Below, piece by piece: positions 23,301 through 33,252 of a stretch of DNA of 64,000 nucleotides. This stretch comes from Vibrio sp. PID17_43 (GTDB lineage Bacteria; Pseudomonadota; Gammaproteobacteria; Enterobacterales; Vibrionaceae). Position 1 is the first letter of the stretch. Each line of letters starts with the position of its first letter. The translations under genes were made by a program, and so were the position numbers. The notes under the pieces are model-generated. The model worked only from the letters and a program-made list of their open reading frames with translations, had not been told where the DNA came from and made no database searches. The stretch spans positions 62,001-126,000 of the forward strand of contig NZ_LIXM01000007.1 in NCBI RefSeq assembly GCF_002608565.1. The letters run 5' to 3'.

Positions 23301-24862
23301 GGATCGATTGGCGGGTTGGTTACCTGGGCGAACTTCTGGCGGAAGTAATCAGTTACCAAGCGCTCTTTAGAAGACAGAACGGCGATTGGGGTGTCATCAC
23401 CCATAGAGCCGACCGCTTCTTGGCCCATATCACCAAGGACACGCAGTACTTGATCGACTTCTTCATTGCTCATGGCGAATTGCTTTTGATAAGTCTTAAG
23501 CAAATCTTCATCAAAGCTGCGCTCGCCCACTTGATCTTCAGGTAGCTGAGCAAAAGGTGTGAGCTTATGAACGTTGTTCTCCATCCATTTGCGATAAGGG
23601 TGACGAGATTTCAGATCGTTATCGATCTCGCGAGACTGCCAAAGTTTACCTTTACGGGTGTCTATAACCAGTAGTTCACCCGGACCAACGCGTCCTTTCT
23701 CGGCAACTTCATCGGGAGCGTAATCCCAAATCCCCACCTCAGATGCTAGGGTGATCAACTTGTCTTTGGTAATCACATAACGAGCAGGACGCAGACCATT
23801 TCTATCGAGGTTACAGGCAGCGTAACGGCCATCGGATAGTACGATACCTGCCGGGCCATCCCATGGTTCCATGTGTTTGGAGTTGAAGTCGTAGAACGCT
23901 CGCAGATCCGGATCCATGTCTGGGTGATTTTGCCATGCTGGTGGCACAAGCATGCGCATGGCACGGAATATATCCATGCCGCCAGCTAAAAAGAGGTCTA
24001 GCATATTATCGAGGCTGGAAGAATCTGAACCTGTCTCGTTAACAAATGGTGCTGCCGTTTGTAGATCTGGCAACAGTGGTGATGAGAACTTGTAAGCACG
24101 TGCTCGCGCCCATTGGCGGTTACCTTCAATGGTGTTGATCTCACCATTGTGAGCAAGGTAACGAAACGGCTGAGCCAGTGGCCAACGTGGCTGAGTATTG
24201 GTTGAGAAACGCTGGTGGAACAGGCAGATAGCGGATTCCATGCGTAGATCAGCAAGATCAAGATAGAAGCGTGGTAAGTCTGCAGGCATACACAAACCTT
24301 TGTACACCAAAACCTGTGTAGACAGGCTACAGATGTAAAAATCTGGATCTTCTGTGATTTGTTTCTCGATGCGACGGCGTGCGATATAGAGGCGACGTTC
24401 AATGTCACGCTCGCGCCAACCTGCCGGTGCAGAGATAAAGACTTGCTGAATATTTGGAAGCGAATCAGCGGCAATAGGCCCGAGGACTTCGGAGTTGGTT
24501 GGAACCTTACGCCAGCCTGCAATGGTTAAGGTTTCTTGGGCGAGCTCTTTATTGACGATGTTTTTAGCGAGCTGAGCTTTCACCGGATCTTGGTTGAAGA
24601 AAATCATCCCTACGGCGTATTGCTTACCAAGATTGAAACCACTTTCTTCGGCGATAAGGCGTAAATAGGAGTCGGGCTTTTGAAACAAAAGACCACAACC
24701 ATCACCGGTTTTGCCATCGGCGGCGATACCACCACGGTGAGTCATGCGATCAAGTGCAGAAATTGCTGTACGTACCAACTTGTGACTTTGTTCGCCTTCC
24801 ATGTGCGCGATTAAGCCAAATCCACAGTTGTCTTTCTCAAGACTTGGATCATAAAGAGCCAT
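20399..24862 (-). CDS. gltB: Glutamate synthase large subunit, enteric type
   Basis: Large (alpha) subunit: it hydrolyses glutamine at the N-terminal Cys and channels ammonia to 2-oxoglutarate on FMN, making two glutamates. 1487 residues. The start [16 protein letters not shown] puts the nucleophile at Cys13, so only a 12-residue propeptide would be removed (E. coli's is longer). Seen: glutaminase domain to ~430, central domain, FMN-barrel with [15 protein letters not shown] (near 900) and [18 protein letters not shown], the 3Fe-4S cluster Cys in [12 protein letters not shown] (CX5CX4C), and the GXGXXXG beta-helix repeats at the end. Ends in [11 protein letters not shown], as in E. coli. Confidence 0.96.
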   Translation of the reverse strand: MALYDPSLEKDNCGFGLIAHMEGEQSHKLVRTAISALDRMTHRGGIAADGKTGDGCGLLFQKPDSYLRLIAEESGFNLGKQYAVGMIFFNQDPVKAQLAKNIVNKELAQETLTIAGWRKVPTNSEVLGPIAADSLPNIQQVFISAPAGWRERDIERRLYIARRRIEKQITEDPDFYICSLSTQVLVYKGLCMPADLPRFYLDLADLRMESAICLFHQRFSTNTQPRWPLAQPFRYLAHNGEINTIEGNRQWARARAYKFSSPLLPDLQTAAPFVNETGSDSSSLDNMLDLFLAGGMDIFRAMRMLVPPAWQNHPDMDPDLRAFYDFNSKHMEPWDGPAGIVLSDGRYAACNLDRNGLRPARYVITKDKLITLASEVGIWDYAPDEVAEKGRVGPGELLVIDTRKGKLWQSREIDNDLKSRHPYRKWMENNVHKLTPFAQLPEDQVGERSFDEDLLKTYQKQFAMSNEEVDQVLRVLGDMGQEAVGSMGDDTPIAVLSSKERLVTDYFRQKFAQVTNPPIDPLREKHVMSLATSIGQEMNVFCETDGHAYRVTFDSPVLLYSDMQQLLELGDDHYRNTILDINYDPQQKNLKQAIDELCDQAEQVVREGTVLVVLSDRALVKGKLPIPAAMAVGAVQTRLIDANLRCDANIVVETATARDPHQFAVLLGFGATAVYPYLAYETLGKLIDDKALEKYYRDVMQNYQQGINKGLYKIMSKMGISTIASYRCSQLFEAVGLSQEVVDSCFKGVTTRIEGANFDDFQQDLYNLSRKAWAKRKAIEHGGLLKYVHGGEYHAYNPDVVGTLQTAVKSGESNDYQSFAKQVNQRPVAMLRDLMSLKKSDSPLPLEQIEPSTELFKRFDSAAMSIGALSPEAHEALATAMNRLGGYSNSGEGGEDPRRFGTERNSRIKQIASGRFGVTPHYLTNADVLQIKIAQGAKPGEGGQLPGHKVTAEIAKLRYSVQGVTLISPPPHHDIYSIEDLAQLIFDLKQVNPNALVSVKLVSEPGVGTIATGVAKAYADLITISGYDGGTAASPLTSVKYAGSPWELGLAETQQALVANGLRHKIRLQVDGGLKTGLDVVKAAILGAESFGFGTAPMVAMGCKFLRICHLNNCATGVATQDETLRKEYFKGLPEMVMNYFIGLADEVRGLLAELGAEKLTDLIGRTDLLETVEGLTAKQSKLDLSNILEAPVSPEGHPLYWTQPNKPFDKAELNQKIVEDALQAVEKRQSASFFYNVINTDRSVGARLSGEIAQRYGNQGMAATPIKLYLDGTAGQSFGVWNAGGVELYLTGDANDYVGKGMAGGKVVIKPHLGTAFKCNEATIIGNTCLYGATGGKLFAAGKAGERFGVRNSGTIAVIEGAGDNACEYMTGGIIAILGATGVNFGAGMTGGFAYVLDENQDFQGRVNSESIEAISLSDLYIHQEHLRGLIAEHLEETGSSYAEDILANFDEWIPKFYLVKPQAADLRTLLGHQSRSAAELRVQAQ

Positions 24863-24880
24863 TGCAATTCTCCCTTTGCT

Positions 24881-24924
24881 TATCTGTCATCCCTACAGAT
24901 ATATCAACACTGCTCAAGTTGATA
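24881..24924 (-). other. Tandem perfect hairpins in the gltB leader (enteric-type pair)
   Basis: Two abutting perfect 7-base stems, read on the minus strand: TATCAAC/GTTGATA (24902-24924, 9-base loop), then TATCTGT/ACAGATA (24881-24901, 7-base loop). A weaker TGAC/GTCA stem lies just upstream. The GGGAGA Shine-Dalgarno and ATG follow at once. No T run follows either stem, so they are not intrinsic terminators. See findings. Confidence 0.55.
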
Positions 24925-24946
24925 ACGATGACTAACTACGCGTCAC

Positions 24947-24974
24947 TTTCTAAGTTTTATGTATTTCTATTCAA
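24947..24974 (-). promoter_or_regulatory. Candidate gltB promoter (enteric-type pair)
   Basis: On the minus strand, TTGAAT (24974-24969) and TAGAAA (24952-24947) with a 16-base spacer. It would start RNA near 24940 and give a leader of about 78 bases containing the hairpins. Each hexamer matches four of six. The remaining stretch to 25180 is AT-rich and holds nothing else I can name. Confidence 0.35.
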
Positions 24975-25182
24975 TAAAATTCGTTAAATATATTAACAAA
25001 AGTTGTGCGTTTTATTTGCACCAAATTCACAACCTATAGCTTATTGTAAAAAAGGTCAAGTTATTAGTGAATCATCGCGCGAATATGCGATTTACCATTT
25101 AATTGGCTAAAATAATTCAAGTAATTCAGCGATATAGGCTATTTAATGTTACGGGGTCCTAACATTTGGTCTTGAGGGAAAT

Positions 25183-25209
25183 AAAAAAGACCAGCACAAA
25201 ATGCTGGTC
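25183..25209 (-). terminator. Rho-independent terminator after the second gltD
   Basis: Minus-strand GACCAGCA, loop TTTTG, TGCTGGTC, then TTTTTT. It lies about 105 bases after the gltD stop and separates the two glutamate synthase operons. Confidence 0.88.
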
Positions 25210-25314
25210 AAAATATAAAGATTGGAAGGAACGGTCTTCTTTCCTGATAATCAGCCATCTATAGTGCTGATGGCTGGATTTACGGCTCGAAAAGAAGAAG
25301 TGAGCGAACTCTGT

Positions 25315-26784
25315 TTACGTAGAAAGCATCAATGAATCTGCTTTTGCTTCTAGGTTTGTGCCACCCATTAGGTAACCATCGATAGCACGGGCACATTCAC
25401 GACCTTCGTTGATGCAACGCACAACCAGAGATTGGCCTGTTCGCATATCACCTGCAGCAAATATACCTTCTTGGTTAGTGGCAAAACCTTGTGTTGCTAC
25501 GTTACCGCGATCATCTAGCGCGATATCCAGTTGAGCAATCACCCCGGTTGGCTCTGGGTGTAGGAAACCCATCGCAAGGAATGCCATATCACATGGGATC
25601 ACACGTTCACTGCCTTCTACTTCTTTGAAGCTTGGGCGCTCGCTTGGCTTAGCATCTTGCCAAACAATATCGGCCAGACGAAGGCCAGTGACTTCGCCTT
25701 TGTCATTACCAATGAATTCTTTGGTCAGGATGTTCCAGTGACGATCAACGCCTTCTTCGTGAGACGTCGACGTACGTAGGATCATCGGGTACTGTGGCCA
25801 TGGCATATTGGCAGGGCGCTTCTCTGGTGGAATCGGCATGATTTCAACCTGAGTGATGCTTGCTGCGCCATGACGGTTGGAGGTACCTACACAATCAGAG
25901 CCAGTATCGCCACCACCGATGACGACCACATGCTTACCTTTTGCATGGATCTCTTCTGTTTTGAGATCCATGTTGTTAGCACGACGGTTGTTCTGTCCTA
26001 GGAATTCCATCGCAAAATGAACGCCTTTTAGCTCGCGGCCTGGAACTGGTAAGTTACGAGGAACGGTTGAGCCACCAGTCAGTAGAACCACATCGAATTC
26101 TTGACGCAGTTGCTGGGCATTCACATCAACACCAACGTGTTGGTTAACTTTGAATTTGATGCCAGCCTCTGCCATCAGATTGATCTTACGATCAATCACA
26201 TCCATTCCCAGTTTGAAGTCTGGGATCCCAAAACGCAGCAGACCACCTACTTTCTCGTCTCGCTCGAATACCGTGACGGTATGACCTGCGCTGTTTAGCT
26301 GCTCAGCAGCCGCAAGACCCGCAGGGCCCGAACCAATGATCGCAACGGTTTTACCAGTGCGAGAACGCGGTGTTTTTGGTTTGGCATACCCTTCACGATA
26401 CGCCGTTTCTACGATGGTTTTCTCGATATTACAGATGGTGATTGGGTCTTGGTTGATGCCAAGTACACAAGCACTTTCACATGGAGCAGGGCAAACACGA
26501 CCAGTAAACTCTGGGAAGTTATTGGTCGAGCTTAGAATGTTCCATGCTTCTTCCCAGCTATCACGATAAACTGCGTCGTTAAACTCTGGGATGATGTTAC
26601 CGATAGGGCAGCCGCTATGACAAAACGGCACGCCACAATCCATACAACGAGAAGCTTGAGTATTGATCTTGTCACCAAACTCCTCGTTCAGAACGAACTC
26701 TTTGTTGTTCTTGATGCGTTGAGCTGGGTCGACCTTCTGTGGAAGTTCACGACCATGCTCTAAAAATCCAGTAGGCTTACCCAT
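25315..26784 (-). CDS. gltD: Glutamate synthase small subunit, second type
   Basis: 489 residues, with the same fold order as the other GltD but clearly a different branch: [30 protein letters not shown]. Cys clusters are [14 protein letters not shown] (about 47-60) and [12 protein letters not shown] (about 97-108). FAD site [15 protein letters not shown] (near 150), NADPH site [21 protein letters not shown] (near 288), C-terminal FAD site [14 protein letters not shown]. This branch resembles the GltD of Pseudomonas and many other bacteria, where it is the only one. The ATG overlaps the gltB stop by one base (TAATG), so the pair is translationally coupled. Confidence 0.94.
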   Translation of the reverse strand: MGKPTGFLEHGRELPQKVDPAQRIKNNKEFVLNEEFGDKINTQASRCMDCGVPFCHSGCPIGNIIPEFNDAVYRDSWEEAWNILSSTNNFPEFTGRVCPAPCESACVLGINQDPITICNIEKTIVETAYREGYAKPKTPRSRTGKTVAIIGSGPAGLAAAEQLNSAGHTVTVFERDEKVGGLLRFGIPDFKLGMDVIDRKINLMAEAGIKFKVNQHVGVDVNAQQLRQEFDVVLLTGGSTVPRNLPVPGRELKGVHFAMEFLGQNNRRANNMDLKTEEIHAKGKHVVVIGGGDTGSDCVGTSNRHGAASITQVEIMPIPPEKRPANMPWPQYPMILRTSTSHEEGVDRHWNILTKEFIGNDKGEVTGLRLADIVWQDAKPSERPSFKEVEGSERVIPCDMAFLAMGFLHPEPTGVIAQLDIALDDRGNVATQGFATNQEGIFAAGDMRTGQSLVVRCINEGRECARAIDGYLMGGTNLEAKADSLMLST

Positions 26785-29700
26785 TATACTGCCTCCGCTT
26801 GAGTTTCGTTTCCTTGAGACTGTGCTTCAGCTTTACGTTTTTGAAGAACCGCTTTGTAGTCACGCGGCATCACCTTAACCATAGAGGCTAGGCTAGCTTC
26901 AAAATTGTCTAGGAAAGACTGAGCGACTTCACTTCCTGTGAATTGAACATGCTTAGTTAGCATGTCGAGCAATAGATCTCTGTCTTCTTGCTCGATTGGA
27001 TCTAGGTCTACTAGCTCTGGGTTCAGTTTTGACTCAAAGTCGCCTGATTTATCCCATACGTAAGCCACACCGCCACTCATGCCTGCGGCAAAGTTACGAC
27101 CTGTTGAGCCAAGGATAATTGCTGCACCACCAGTCATGTATTCACAACCGTGGTCACCAACGCCTTCTACAACCACTTTCGCGCCTGAGTTACGAACACA
27201 GAAACGTTCACCAGCCATACCGCGAATGAAAGACTCACCTGAAGTTGCCCCGTAGAAACAGACGTTACCAACCACGATGTTGTCTTCCGCGACAATGCTC
27301 GACTTCGCATCTGGGTATAGCACTAGCGTGCCGCCAGACAAGCCTTTACCCCAGTAGTCGTTGGCATCACCTTCAACTTCGAATGTCACGCCCTTAGCTA
27401 GGAATGCACCGAATGACTGACCAGCAGAGCCTTTGAACTTAACGTTCATTGGTTGAGGCAGGCCTGCGTCTTTGTACACTTTCGAGATTTCGTTCGACAG
27501 CATGGTACCCGCAGAGCGGTCTGTGTTGACGATAGGGAACTCGGCATTTACCGCTTCACCTTTCTCTAGAGCAGGAATGGCGGCTTGAATCAGTTTGCGA
27601 TCCAAGACATCTTCTAAGTTGTGGTTTTGCTGTGTTTGATTGAACACGCCATCCGCTTCGCGCGCTTGTTCAACGTGAAGAACTGGTGATAGGTCAAGAT
27701 TCTTGTATTTCCAATGAGATACATCTTGGCGAACTTTTAGTTTTTGTCCTTGACCAACCATTTCGTCGATCGTACGGAAACCAAGTTCAGCCATGATTTC
27801 ACGTAGACCTTGTGCCATGTACTGGAAGAAGGTTACGACGTCTTCTACGCGACCATCAAAGCGTTCGCGAAGTGTTTTGTTCTGAGTTGCGATACCAACA
27901 GGACAGGTGTTCTTATGACACTTACGCATCATGATACAGCCTTCAACCACCAACGCTGCGGTTGCTACGCCCCATTCTTCTGCACCTAGTAGTGTTGCGA
28001 CTGCAAGGTCACGAGGTGTCTTCATCTGACCATCTGCTTGAACCACGATACGATTACGTAGACCATTCTTCAGTAGCGTTTGGTGAGTTTCTGCCAAGCC
28101 AAGCTCCCAAGGAAGACCGGTATGACGGATTGAAGACATTGGTGATGCACCCGTACCTCCGTCGAAACCTGCGATAAGCACAACGTCAGCTTTCGCTTTC
28201 GCTACACCAGAAGCTATCGTACCTACGCCAGCTTCCGATACCAGCTTCACGTTCACACGGCCTGCGCGGTTCGCGTTCTTCAAGTCGTAGATCAGCTGAG
28301 CCAAATCTTCGATTGAGTAAATATCGTGGTGTGGCGGTGGCGAGATCAGACCGACGCCAGGCGTCGAGTGACGTGTTGCACCGATCCAATCATCAACTTT
28401 ATCACCCGGTAGCTGACCACCTTCACCTGGTTTCGCACCTTGAGCCATCTTGATTTGCAGCTCTTCAGCGTTAGTTAGGTAGTAAGAGGTTACGCCGAAA
28501 CGACCTGAAGCCACTTGCTTGATTGCAGATCGTTCCCAATCGCCGTTCTCTTTGCGCTCAAAACGCATTGGGTCTTCACCACCTTCACCAGAGTTCGACT
28601 TCGCGCCAAGGCGGTTCATCGCAACAGCCAGTGTGGAGTGTGCCTCGTAAGAAATAGAACCGAATGACATAGCACCTGTCGCGAAGCGTTTCACGATGCT
28701 TTCAATTGGCTCGACTTCGTCGATAGAGATAGAACCTGCTGGGTTCTTAATGAACTCAAGTTGGCTACGCAGGGTTACCGCGTTGTCGCCTTGCTTATCT
28801 ACTGCTGTCGCGTACTGCTTGAACTGCTCGTAGTTCTTGTTGCGCGTAGACTCTTGCAGTAGAGAGATAGTTTCTGGGTTGAAGAGGTGCTTCTCACCAC
28901 GTTGTTTCCATTGGTAAACACCGCCAACATCCAACATTTGAATTGGGATTTCGCGTTGTGGGTAACCGATGCGGTGACGGATCAGCACCTCTTTGGCGAT
29001 ATCATCAAGGGTTAGACCCTGGATACGAGAAACCGTACCTGTGAAGTATTTGTCTACCACTGATTTGTGGATACCCAAAGCTTCAAAGATTTGCGCACCA
29101 TGGTACGACTGTAGCGTAGAGATACCCATCTTCGAGAAGATCTTCAGAAGACCGCCATTGATCGCTTTACGGTAGTTGTTGAATAGGTCGCGAGGGTTCG
29201 CTTCTGGATCCAACTTCTTGGTGCGTTGTAACTCAACGATGGTTTCAATAACCAAGTATGGGTTAACCGCATTCGCACCGTAACCAAGTAGCGTTGCAAA
29301 GTGGTGCGTTTCACGCGCATCACCGGTTTCAACCACGATGTCACACTTCGCACGTAGACCTTTACGGATTAGGTGGTGGTGTACTGCGCCAACCGCCAAC
29401 ATTGCAGGGATCGCCGCATGGTTTGAGTTCACTGCACGGTCAGTTAACAGGATGATTGAGTAACCATCGATAACTGCGTCTTCTGCGTATTGGCAGATAC
29501 GTTTTAGTGCACGCTCAAGTTTGCCTTGATCTTCACTAGCTTGGAATACAATATCCAGTGTCTTCGCTTGTAGGTGCTCGTTATCGATCGCACGCAGTTT
29601 TTCAAGCTCAGAGTTCGCCAGAACAGGCGATTCCAATTCGACTTTCTGACAGTGAAGTGGGGTTTCAGTCAGAAGGTTTTGGTCTTTACCTAAGTAAGTA

Positions 29701-31334
29701 TTCAGCGACATGACCATACGCTCACGGATCGGATCGATCGGTGGGTTGGTTACCTGTGCAAACAGCTGCTTGAAGTAGTTTGAAAGATGCTGAGATTGGT
29801 GAGATAGAACCGCAAGCGGCCAGTCGGCACCCATTGCTGATAGTGGCTCTTTCGCGTCATTCGCCATTGGGACGATGATTTCGTTTACTTCTTCACTGCT
29901 CACACCGAAAGCTTGTTGACGGTGTAGCAAACGCTCAGGAGAAGGTTGGCTGAATTGGTTGCTTGCGTCTGGCAGCTTCTTCAAGCTCAGTAGGTTGTCT
30001 TCTACCCATTTCTCGTAAGGCTGGGCCGTTGCGATGGTGTCTTTGACTTCTTCATCAGAGATGATGCGACCTTGCTCTAGGTCTGCAACGAAGATACGAC
30101 CTGGTTGTAGACGACCGCGGAATTCAACGTTCTCTGGCTCAATATCCACCACACCAGATTCAGAAGCCATTACTAGGAAGTTGTCTTTGGTCACTGTGTA
30201 GCGAGAAGGGCGCAGACCGTTACGGTCCAGTGTCGCACCAACTTGAACACCGTCAGTAAAACATACTGAAGCTGGGCCATCCCATGGTTCCATGATGTTC
30301 GCGTGGTACTGATAGAACGCGCGACGTTTAGGATCCATGGTTTTGTTTTCTTGCCATGCTTCCGGGATCATCATCATCAATGCATGTGGCAGGCTGCGGC
30401 CAGAAAGCACTAGGAGCTCAAGTGCCATATCAAAGTTAGATGAATCTGAACTGCCTTCCTGACAGATAGGAAGCAGCATGTCGATTTCAGCCTGAGTGAA
30501 CAGATCTGATTCTAGGATTGCTTCACGGGCTTTCATCCAGTTCAAGTTACCGCGAACTGTGTTGATTTCACCGTTGTGTGCAATGTAACGGAAAGGCTGT
30601 GCAAGACGCCATTTCGGGAAGGTATTGGTAGAGAAACGAGAGTGTACCAGTGCCAGTGCGGTCACCATGGTCGGGTTTTGCAGATCAAGGAAGTACTGAG
30701 GTACTTGCTCTGTCGTCAACTGACCTTTGTATACCAATGTCTTGTAAGACATTGAGTTAATGTAGAAGTCGTCACCAATATTTGAAACGCTTTCTAGGCA
30801 AACACGTACCGTGTAGTTACGAAGTACGTACAGTTTGCGCTCTAGCTCTTCAGGTGTGATGCCAGGACCACCAGAGATAAACACATGCTCAAACTGAGGC
30901 TCTGTGCTTAGCGGATCTGCACCGATCATTGAGTTATCGGTTGGCAGTACACGGTAGCCGATAACTTCAAGGTCTAGACGCTGTGCGTTGCGTTCTAGAA
31001 TGTCACGGCATTGTTCGCGTTTGTATTCGTCTTTCGGGAAAAGAACGACACCAACCCCATACTTTTCAAACGAAGGCAGTTTAATGCCTAGCTTAACGGC
31101 TTCTTCTAATAGGAATTCATGAGGTTTTTGTAGCAAGATACCCGCACCGTCACCGCTGCATGGGTCACAACCTTGACCACCTCGGTGTTCCATGCGAGCC
31201 AGCATATCCAATGCTTGAGTCACGACTTCATGAGATTTACGGTTTTTAAGGTGAGCAACAAAACCGATACCACAAGCGTCATGCTCCAGCTCCGGAGTGT
31301 ACAGCCCCTGTGAATTTTGCTCTCTATCTACCAT
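26784..31334 (-). CDS. gltB: Glutamate synthase large subunit, second type
   Basis: 1516 residues from the ATG at 31334 (MVDREQNSQGLYTPELEHDACGIGF), chosen because GGAAGGA lies seven bases upstream; an in-frame TTG at 31355 is unlikely. The nucleophile is Cys21. Seen: glutaminase domain, central domain, FMN barrel with [20 protein letters not shown] and [18 protein letters not shown], the 3Fe-4S Cys in CIMMRKCHKNTC (CX5CX4C), and the GxGxxxG beta-helix at the end. Its C-terminus (after about 1480) is longer and charged, unlike the enteric type. It is divergent from yhcC, the same arrangement as E. coli gltB-yhcC. Confidence 0.95.
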   Translation of the reverse strand: MVDREQNSQGLYTPELEHDACGIGFVAHLKNRKSHEVVTQALDMLARMEHRGGQGCDPCSGDGAGILLQKPHEFLLEEAVKLGIKLPSFEKYGVGVVLFPKDEYKREQCRDILERNAQRLDLEVIGYRVLPTDNSMIGADPLSTEPQFEHVFISGGPGITPEELERKLYVLRNYTVRVCLESVSNIGDDFYINSMSYKTLVYKGQLTTEQVPQYFLDLQNPTMVTALALVHSRFSTNTFPKWRLAQPFRYIAHNGEINTVRGNLNWMKAREAILESDLFTQAEIDMLLPICQEGSSDSSNFDMALELLVLSGRSLPHALMMMIPEAWQENKTMDPKRRAFYQYHANIMEPWDGPASVCFTDGVQVGATLDRNGLRPSRYTVTKDNFLVMASESGVVDIEPENVEFRGRLQPGRIFVADLEQGRIISDEEVKDTIATAQPYEKWVEDNLLSLKKLPDASNQFSQPSPERLLHRQQAFGVSSEEVNEIIVPMANDAKEPLSAMGADWPLAVLSHQSQHLSNYFKQLFAQVTNPPIDPIRERMVMSLNTYLGKDQNLLTETPLHCQKVELESPVLANSELEKLRAIDNEHLQAKTLDIVFQASEDQGKLERALKRICQYAEDAVIDGYSIILLTDRAVNSNHAAIPAMLAVGAVHHHLIRKGLRAKCDIVVETGDARETHHFATLLGYGANAVNPYLVIETIVELQRTKKLDPEANPRDLFNNYRKAINGGLLKIFSKMGISTLQSYHGAQIFEALGIHKSVVDKYFTGTVSRIQGLTLDDIAKEVLIRHRIGYPQREIPIQMLDVGGVYQWKQRGEKHLFNPETISLLQESTRNKNYEQFKQYATAVDKQGDNAVTLRSQLEFIKNPAGSISIDEVEPIESIVKRFATGAMSFGSISYEAHSTLAVAMNRLGAKSNSGEGGEDPMRFERKENGDWERSAIKQVASGRFGVTSYYLTNAEELQIKMAQGAKPGEGGQLPGDKVDDWIGATRHSTPGVGLISPPPHHDIYSIEDLAQLIYDLKNANRAGRVNVKLVSEAGVGTIASGVAKAKADVVLIAGFDGGTGASPMSSIRHTGLPWELGLAETHQTLLKNGLRNRIVVQADGQMKTPRDLAVATLLGAEEWGVATAALVVEGCIMMRKCHKNTCPVGIATQNKTLRERFDGRVEDVVTFFQYMAQGLREIMAELGFRTIDEMVGQGQKLKVRQDVSHWKYKNLDLSPVLHVEQAREADGVFNQTQQNHNLEDVLDRKLIQAAIPALEKGEAVNAEFPIVNTDRSAGTMLSNEISKVYKDAGLPQPMNVKFKGSAGQSFGAFLAKGVTFEVEGDANDYWGKGLSGGTLVLYPDAKSSIVAEDNIVVGNVCFYGATSGESFIRGMAGERFCVRNSGAKVVVEGVGDHGCEYMTGGAAIILGSTGRNFAAGMSGGVAYVWDKSGDFESKLNPELVDLDPIEQEDRDLLLDMLTKHVQFTGSEVAQSFLDNFEASLASMVKVMPRDYKAVLQKRKAEAQSQGNETQAEAV

Positions 31335-31375
31335 AGATACATCCTTCCAGTTCAATGTCGACGCAAGAATCCCGG

Positions 31376-31497
31376 ACAGATCTCGACTGCCTTAGGTGCG
31401 CTCTGTGCGTCTTGTCCTTTATATTTATGATTCGCCACTGGCCGAGGTTGACCAGTCTTGATTCCTTTCCGTATCTCGCAGGAAAAGTATTGCGAGA
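31376..31497 (-). other. Structured leader of the second gltB
   Basis: Read on the minus strand, three separate stems lie in the 120 bases before the start: TCTCGCA/TGCGAGA (31474-31497, perfect 7), ACTGG/CCAGT (31437-31456), and GGACA/TGTCC closing a 32-base loop (31376-31417). The Shine-Dalgarno and ATG follow. No T run follows, so this is not a simple attenuator. See findings. Confidence 0.45.
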
Positions 31498-31533
31498 AAA
31501 ACAATCCTTGGTGATATCCCTTTATTTATTACC

Positions 31534-31652
31534 ACAATTTAGTGACTTATATAGGTGGGAACGAGATAACACCGACAATTCCCGTAATTGATGTCGTCTT
31601 TTTAATCACAAAAATTACGAGATTGTGTAAGTATCCTACAATTTAGTGACTT
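31534..31652. repeat. 15-base direct repeat between gltB and yhcC
   Basis: ACAATTTAGTGACTT occurs at 31534-31548 and again at 31638-31652, 104 bases apart, in the divergent promoter region. The rest of 31.5-31.9 kb is AT-rich with no clear promoter call. Confidence 0.75.
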
Positions 31653-31888
31653 CGTAATGCAACGAAAAGTCGCTTTTGTGAGCTAAAAAAATTGTTTAAA
31701 TATGCACTTTTTGTTTAACATTTGCGCAACAATGCATGCTTTGAATTGTATTTATGCAGGTTTATTGATTTCACACCACTCATGCATCGTTTGAATTGAC
31801 TAAAATTGTTTGTTTTTTCTTGCAGGGATGTAATTTACTTACATTAATCGTAGTGAGATGCATTACGGTTTACAATTGGTGAGAATCT

Positions 31889-32833
31889 ATGCAGTTACAT
31901 GAATTGGTCAATACGTTAGGCCAAGACCTTCAGCGTCGTTATGGCGAAAAAGTCCATAAATTGACTTTGCACGGCGGCTTTAGTTGCCCAAACCGCGATG
32001 GTACCATTGGTCGTGGTGGTTGTACGTTTTGCAATGTGGCGTCTTTTGTTGATGAAGATGTGCAAATCAAAGGTATCCATGAGCAATTGAAAGATCGCGC
32101 CGGTGAGATCCACCGCGCTAAAAAGTACCTGGCATATTTTCAGGCATACACCAGTACCTATGCTGAAGTGCAAGTTCTTAAGAACATGTATGAAGAAGCG
32201 CTCAAGGCGGCAGATATTGTCGGTCTGTGTGTGGGGACGCGGCCAGATTGCGTGCCAGATGCCGTGCTTGATTTGCTTTCTGATTATGTGAATCAAGGCT
32301 ATGAAATCTGGTTGGAACTGGGGCTTCAAACGGCCAATAACGAGACACTTAAACGCATCAACCGCGGCCATGATTTTGAATGTTATGCCGAGATCACCAA
32401 GCGTGCCCGTGCTTTAGGCATTAAGGTATGTACTCACCTGATTGCGGGCTTACCAAAAGAGACGCGCGTCGATAATGTCGAGACGATGCGAAAAGTGCTT
32501 GAAGTGGGCACGGATGGCGTCAAATTGCACGGATTGCACATTGTTGAGGGTAGCACCATGGCAAAGGCATGGCGTGCTGGTAAACTGGAAGCGCCGGAGC
32601 TGGAAGAGTATGTCGCGGTTGCTTCTGAATTGATCCGCATGACCCCCCCAGAAGTGGTCTACCACCGCGTTTCATCTGCGGCACGTCGACCAACCCTGCT
32701 ATCCCCCCTGTGGTGTGAAAACCGTTGGTTAGCGATGACAGAAATTGGTCGTGCACTCAACAAAGAAGGTGCGCAGGGCAGTTTAGTTGGCAATCCCTTT
32801 GTCTACTCTAAGCCAGAATTAAAGATAGATTGA
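31889..32833 (+). CDS. yhcC: YhcC family radical SAM protein (TIGR01212)
   Basis: 314 residues. The iron-sulfur site is the family form CPNRDGTIGRGGCTFC (about 32-47), that is CX11CX2C rather than the classical CX3CX2C. SAM-binding and barrel motifs follow (VGLCVGTRPDCVPD, EIWLELGLQTANNETLKRINRGH, THLIAGLPKETR). The C-terminal part matches the family. The function of YhcC is not settled; related Elp3-like radical SAM enzymes act on tRNA. E. coli has the same gltB-yhcC-arcB neighbourhood. Confidence 0.9.
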   Translation: MQLHELVNTLGQDLQRRYGEKVHKLTLHGGFSCPNRDGTIGRGGCTFCNVASFVDEDVQIKGIHEQLKDRAGEIHRAKKYLAYFQAYTSTYAEVQVLKNMYEEALKAADIVGLCVGTRPDCVPDAVLDLLSDYVNQGYEIWLELGLQTANNETLKRINRGHDFECYAEITKRARALGIKVCTHLIAGLPKETRVDNVETMRKVLEVGTDGVKLHGLHIVEGSTMAKAWRAGKLEAPELEEYVAVASELIRMTPPEVVYHRVSSAARRPTLLSPLWCENRWLAMTEIGRALNKEGAQGSLVGNPFVYSKPELKID

Positions 32834-33252
32834 GTAAGTAGAGCGATCAACCGGTGGTCGCTTTGCATTTTAAAGGTTTATCTCCCTCATTTCCTCCCTT
32901 TGCCCTTGAGACGGAATCCGATGGGCGACAATTTCTATTTAGCGATAGTTTCTGCGCTTAGGCCGACCAAATTAAGATGGTTGGCCAATGCGTATCTGCG
33001 CGGCCTTAAATTATTGCTGATGCTTTGTGACCATTTGCTATAAGTTGAAAATAGACAGTTTAAATTGGCGTATTAAACACGCTAAACTGCATGTACTTTG
33101 GTGATTCCTCTTTGCTGGCCCTGAAGCATCTTCGATCACCAATATGTAATTCAGAAAAATTAAACAGACTGCACCTAAATGAACGGTTGTTTAAGCCTAT
33201 CTAAATCCAAACGCTCAGGGCTCTATATCTCGCTTGTTCCATGGAGTAGTGA
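32834..33252. other. Intergenic region between yhcC and arcB
   Basis: Holds two stem-loops. AGCGATC/GGTCGCT at 32842-32862 is followed by a few T and may be a weak terminator of yhcC. GGCCGACC/GGTTGGCC at 32961-32986 is an 8-base stem with one G-U pair and no T run. The arcB Shine-Dalgarno GGAG is at the end. No ORF of note. Confidence 0.5.

Noticed and set aside
24990..25025. Sigma-54 promoter before the enteric-type gltB
   Set aside because: A GTGC-TTTGCAC stretch is present but the GG-N10-GC spacing fails on the gltB strand.
31355..31591. A 78-codon plus-strand ORF next to the second gltB
   Set aside because: It lies over the gltB leader hairpins on the opposite strand, with no ribosome site.
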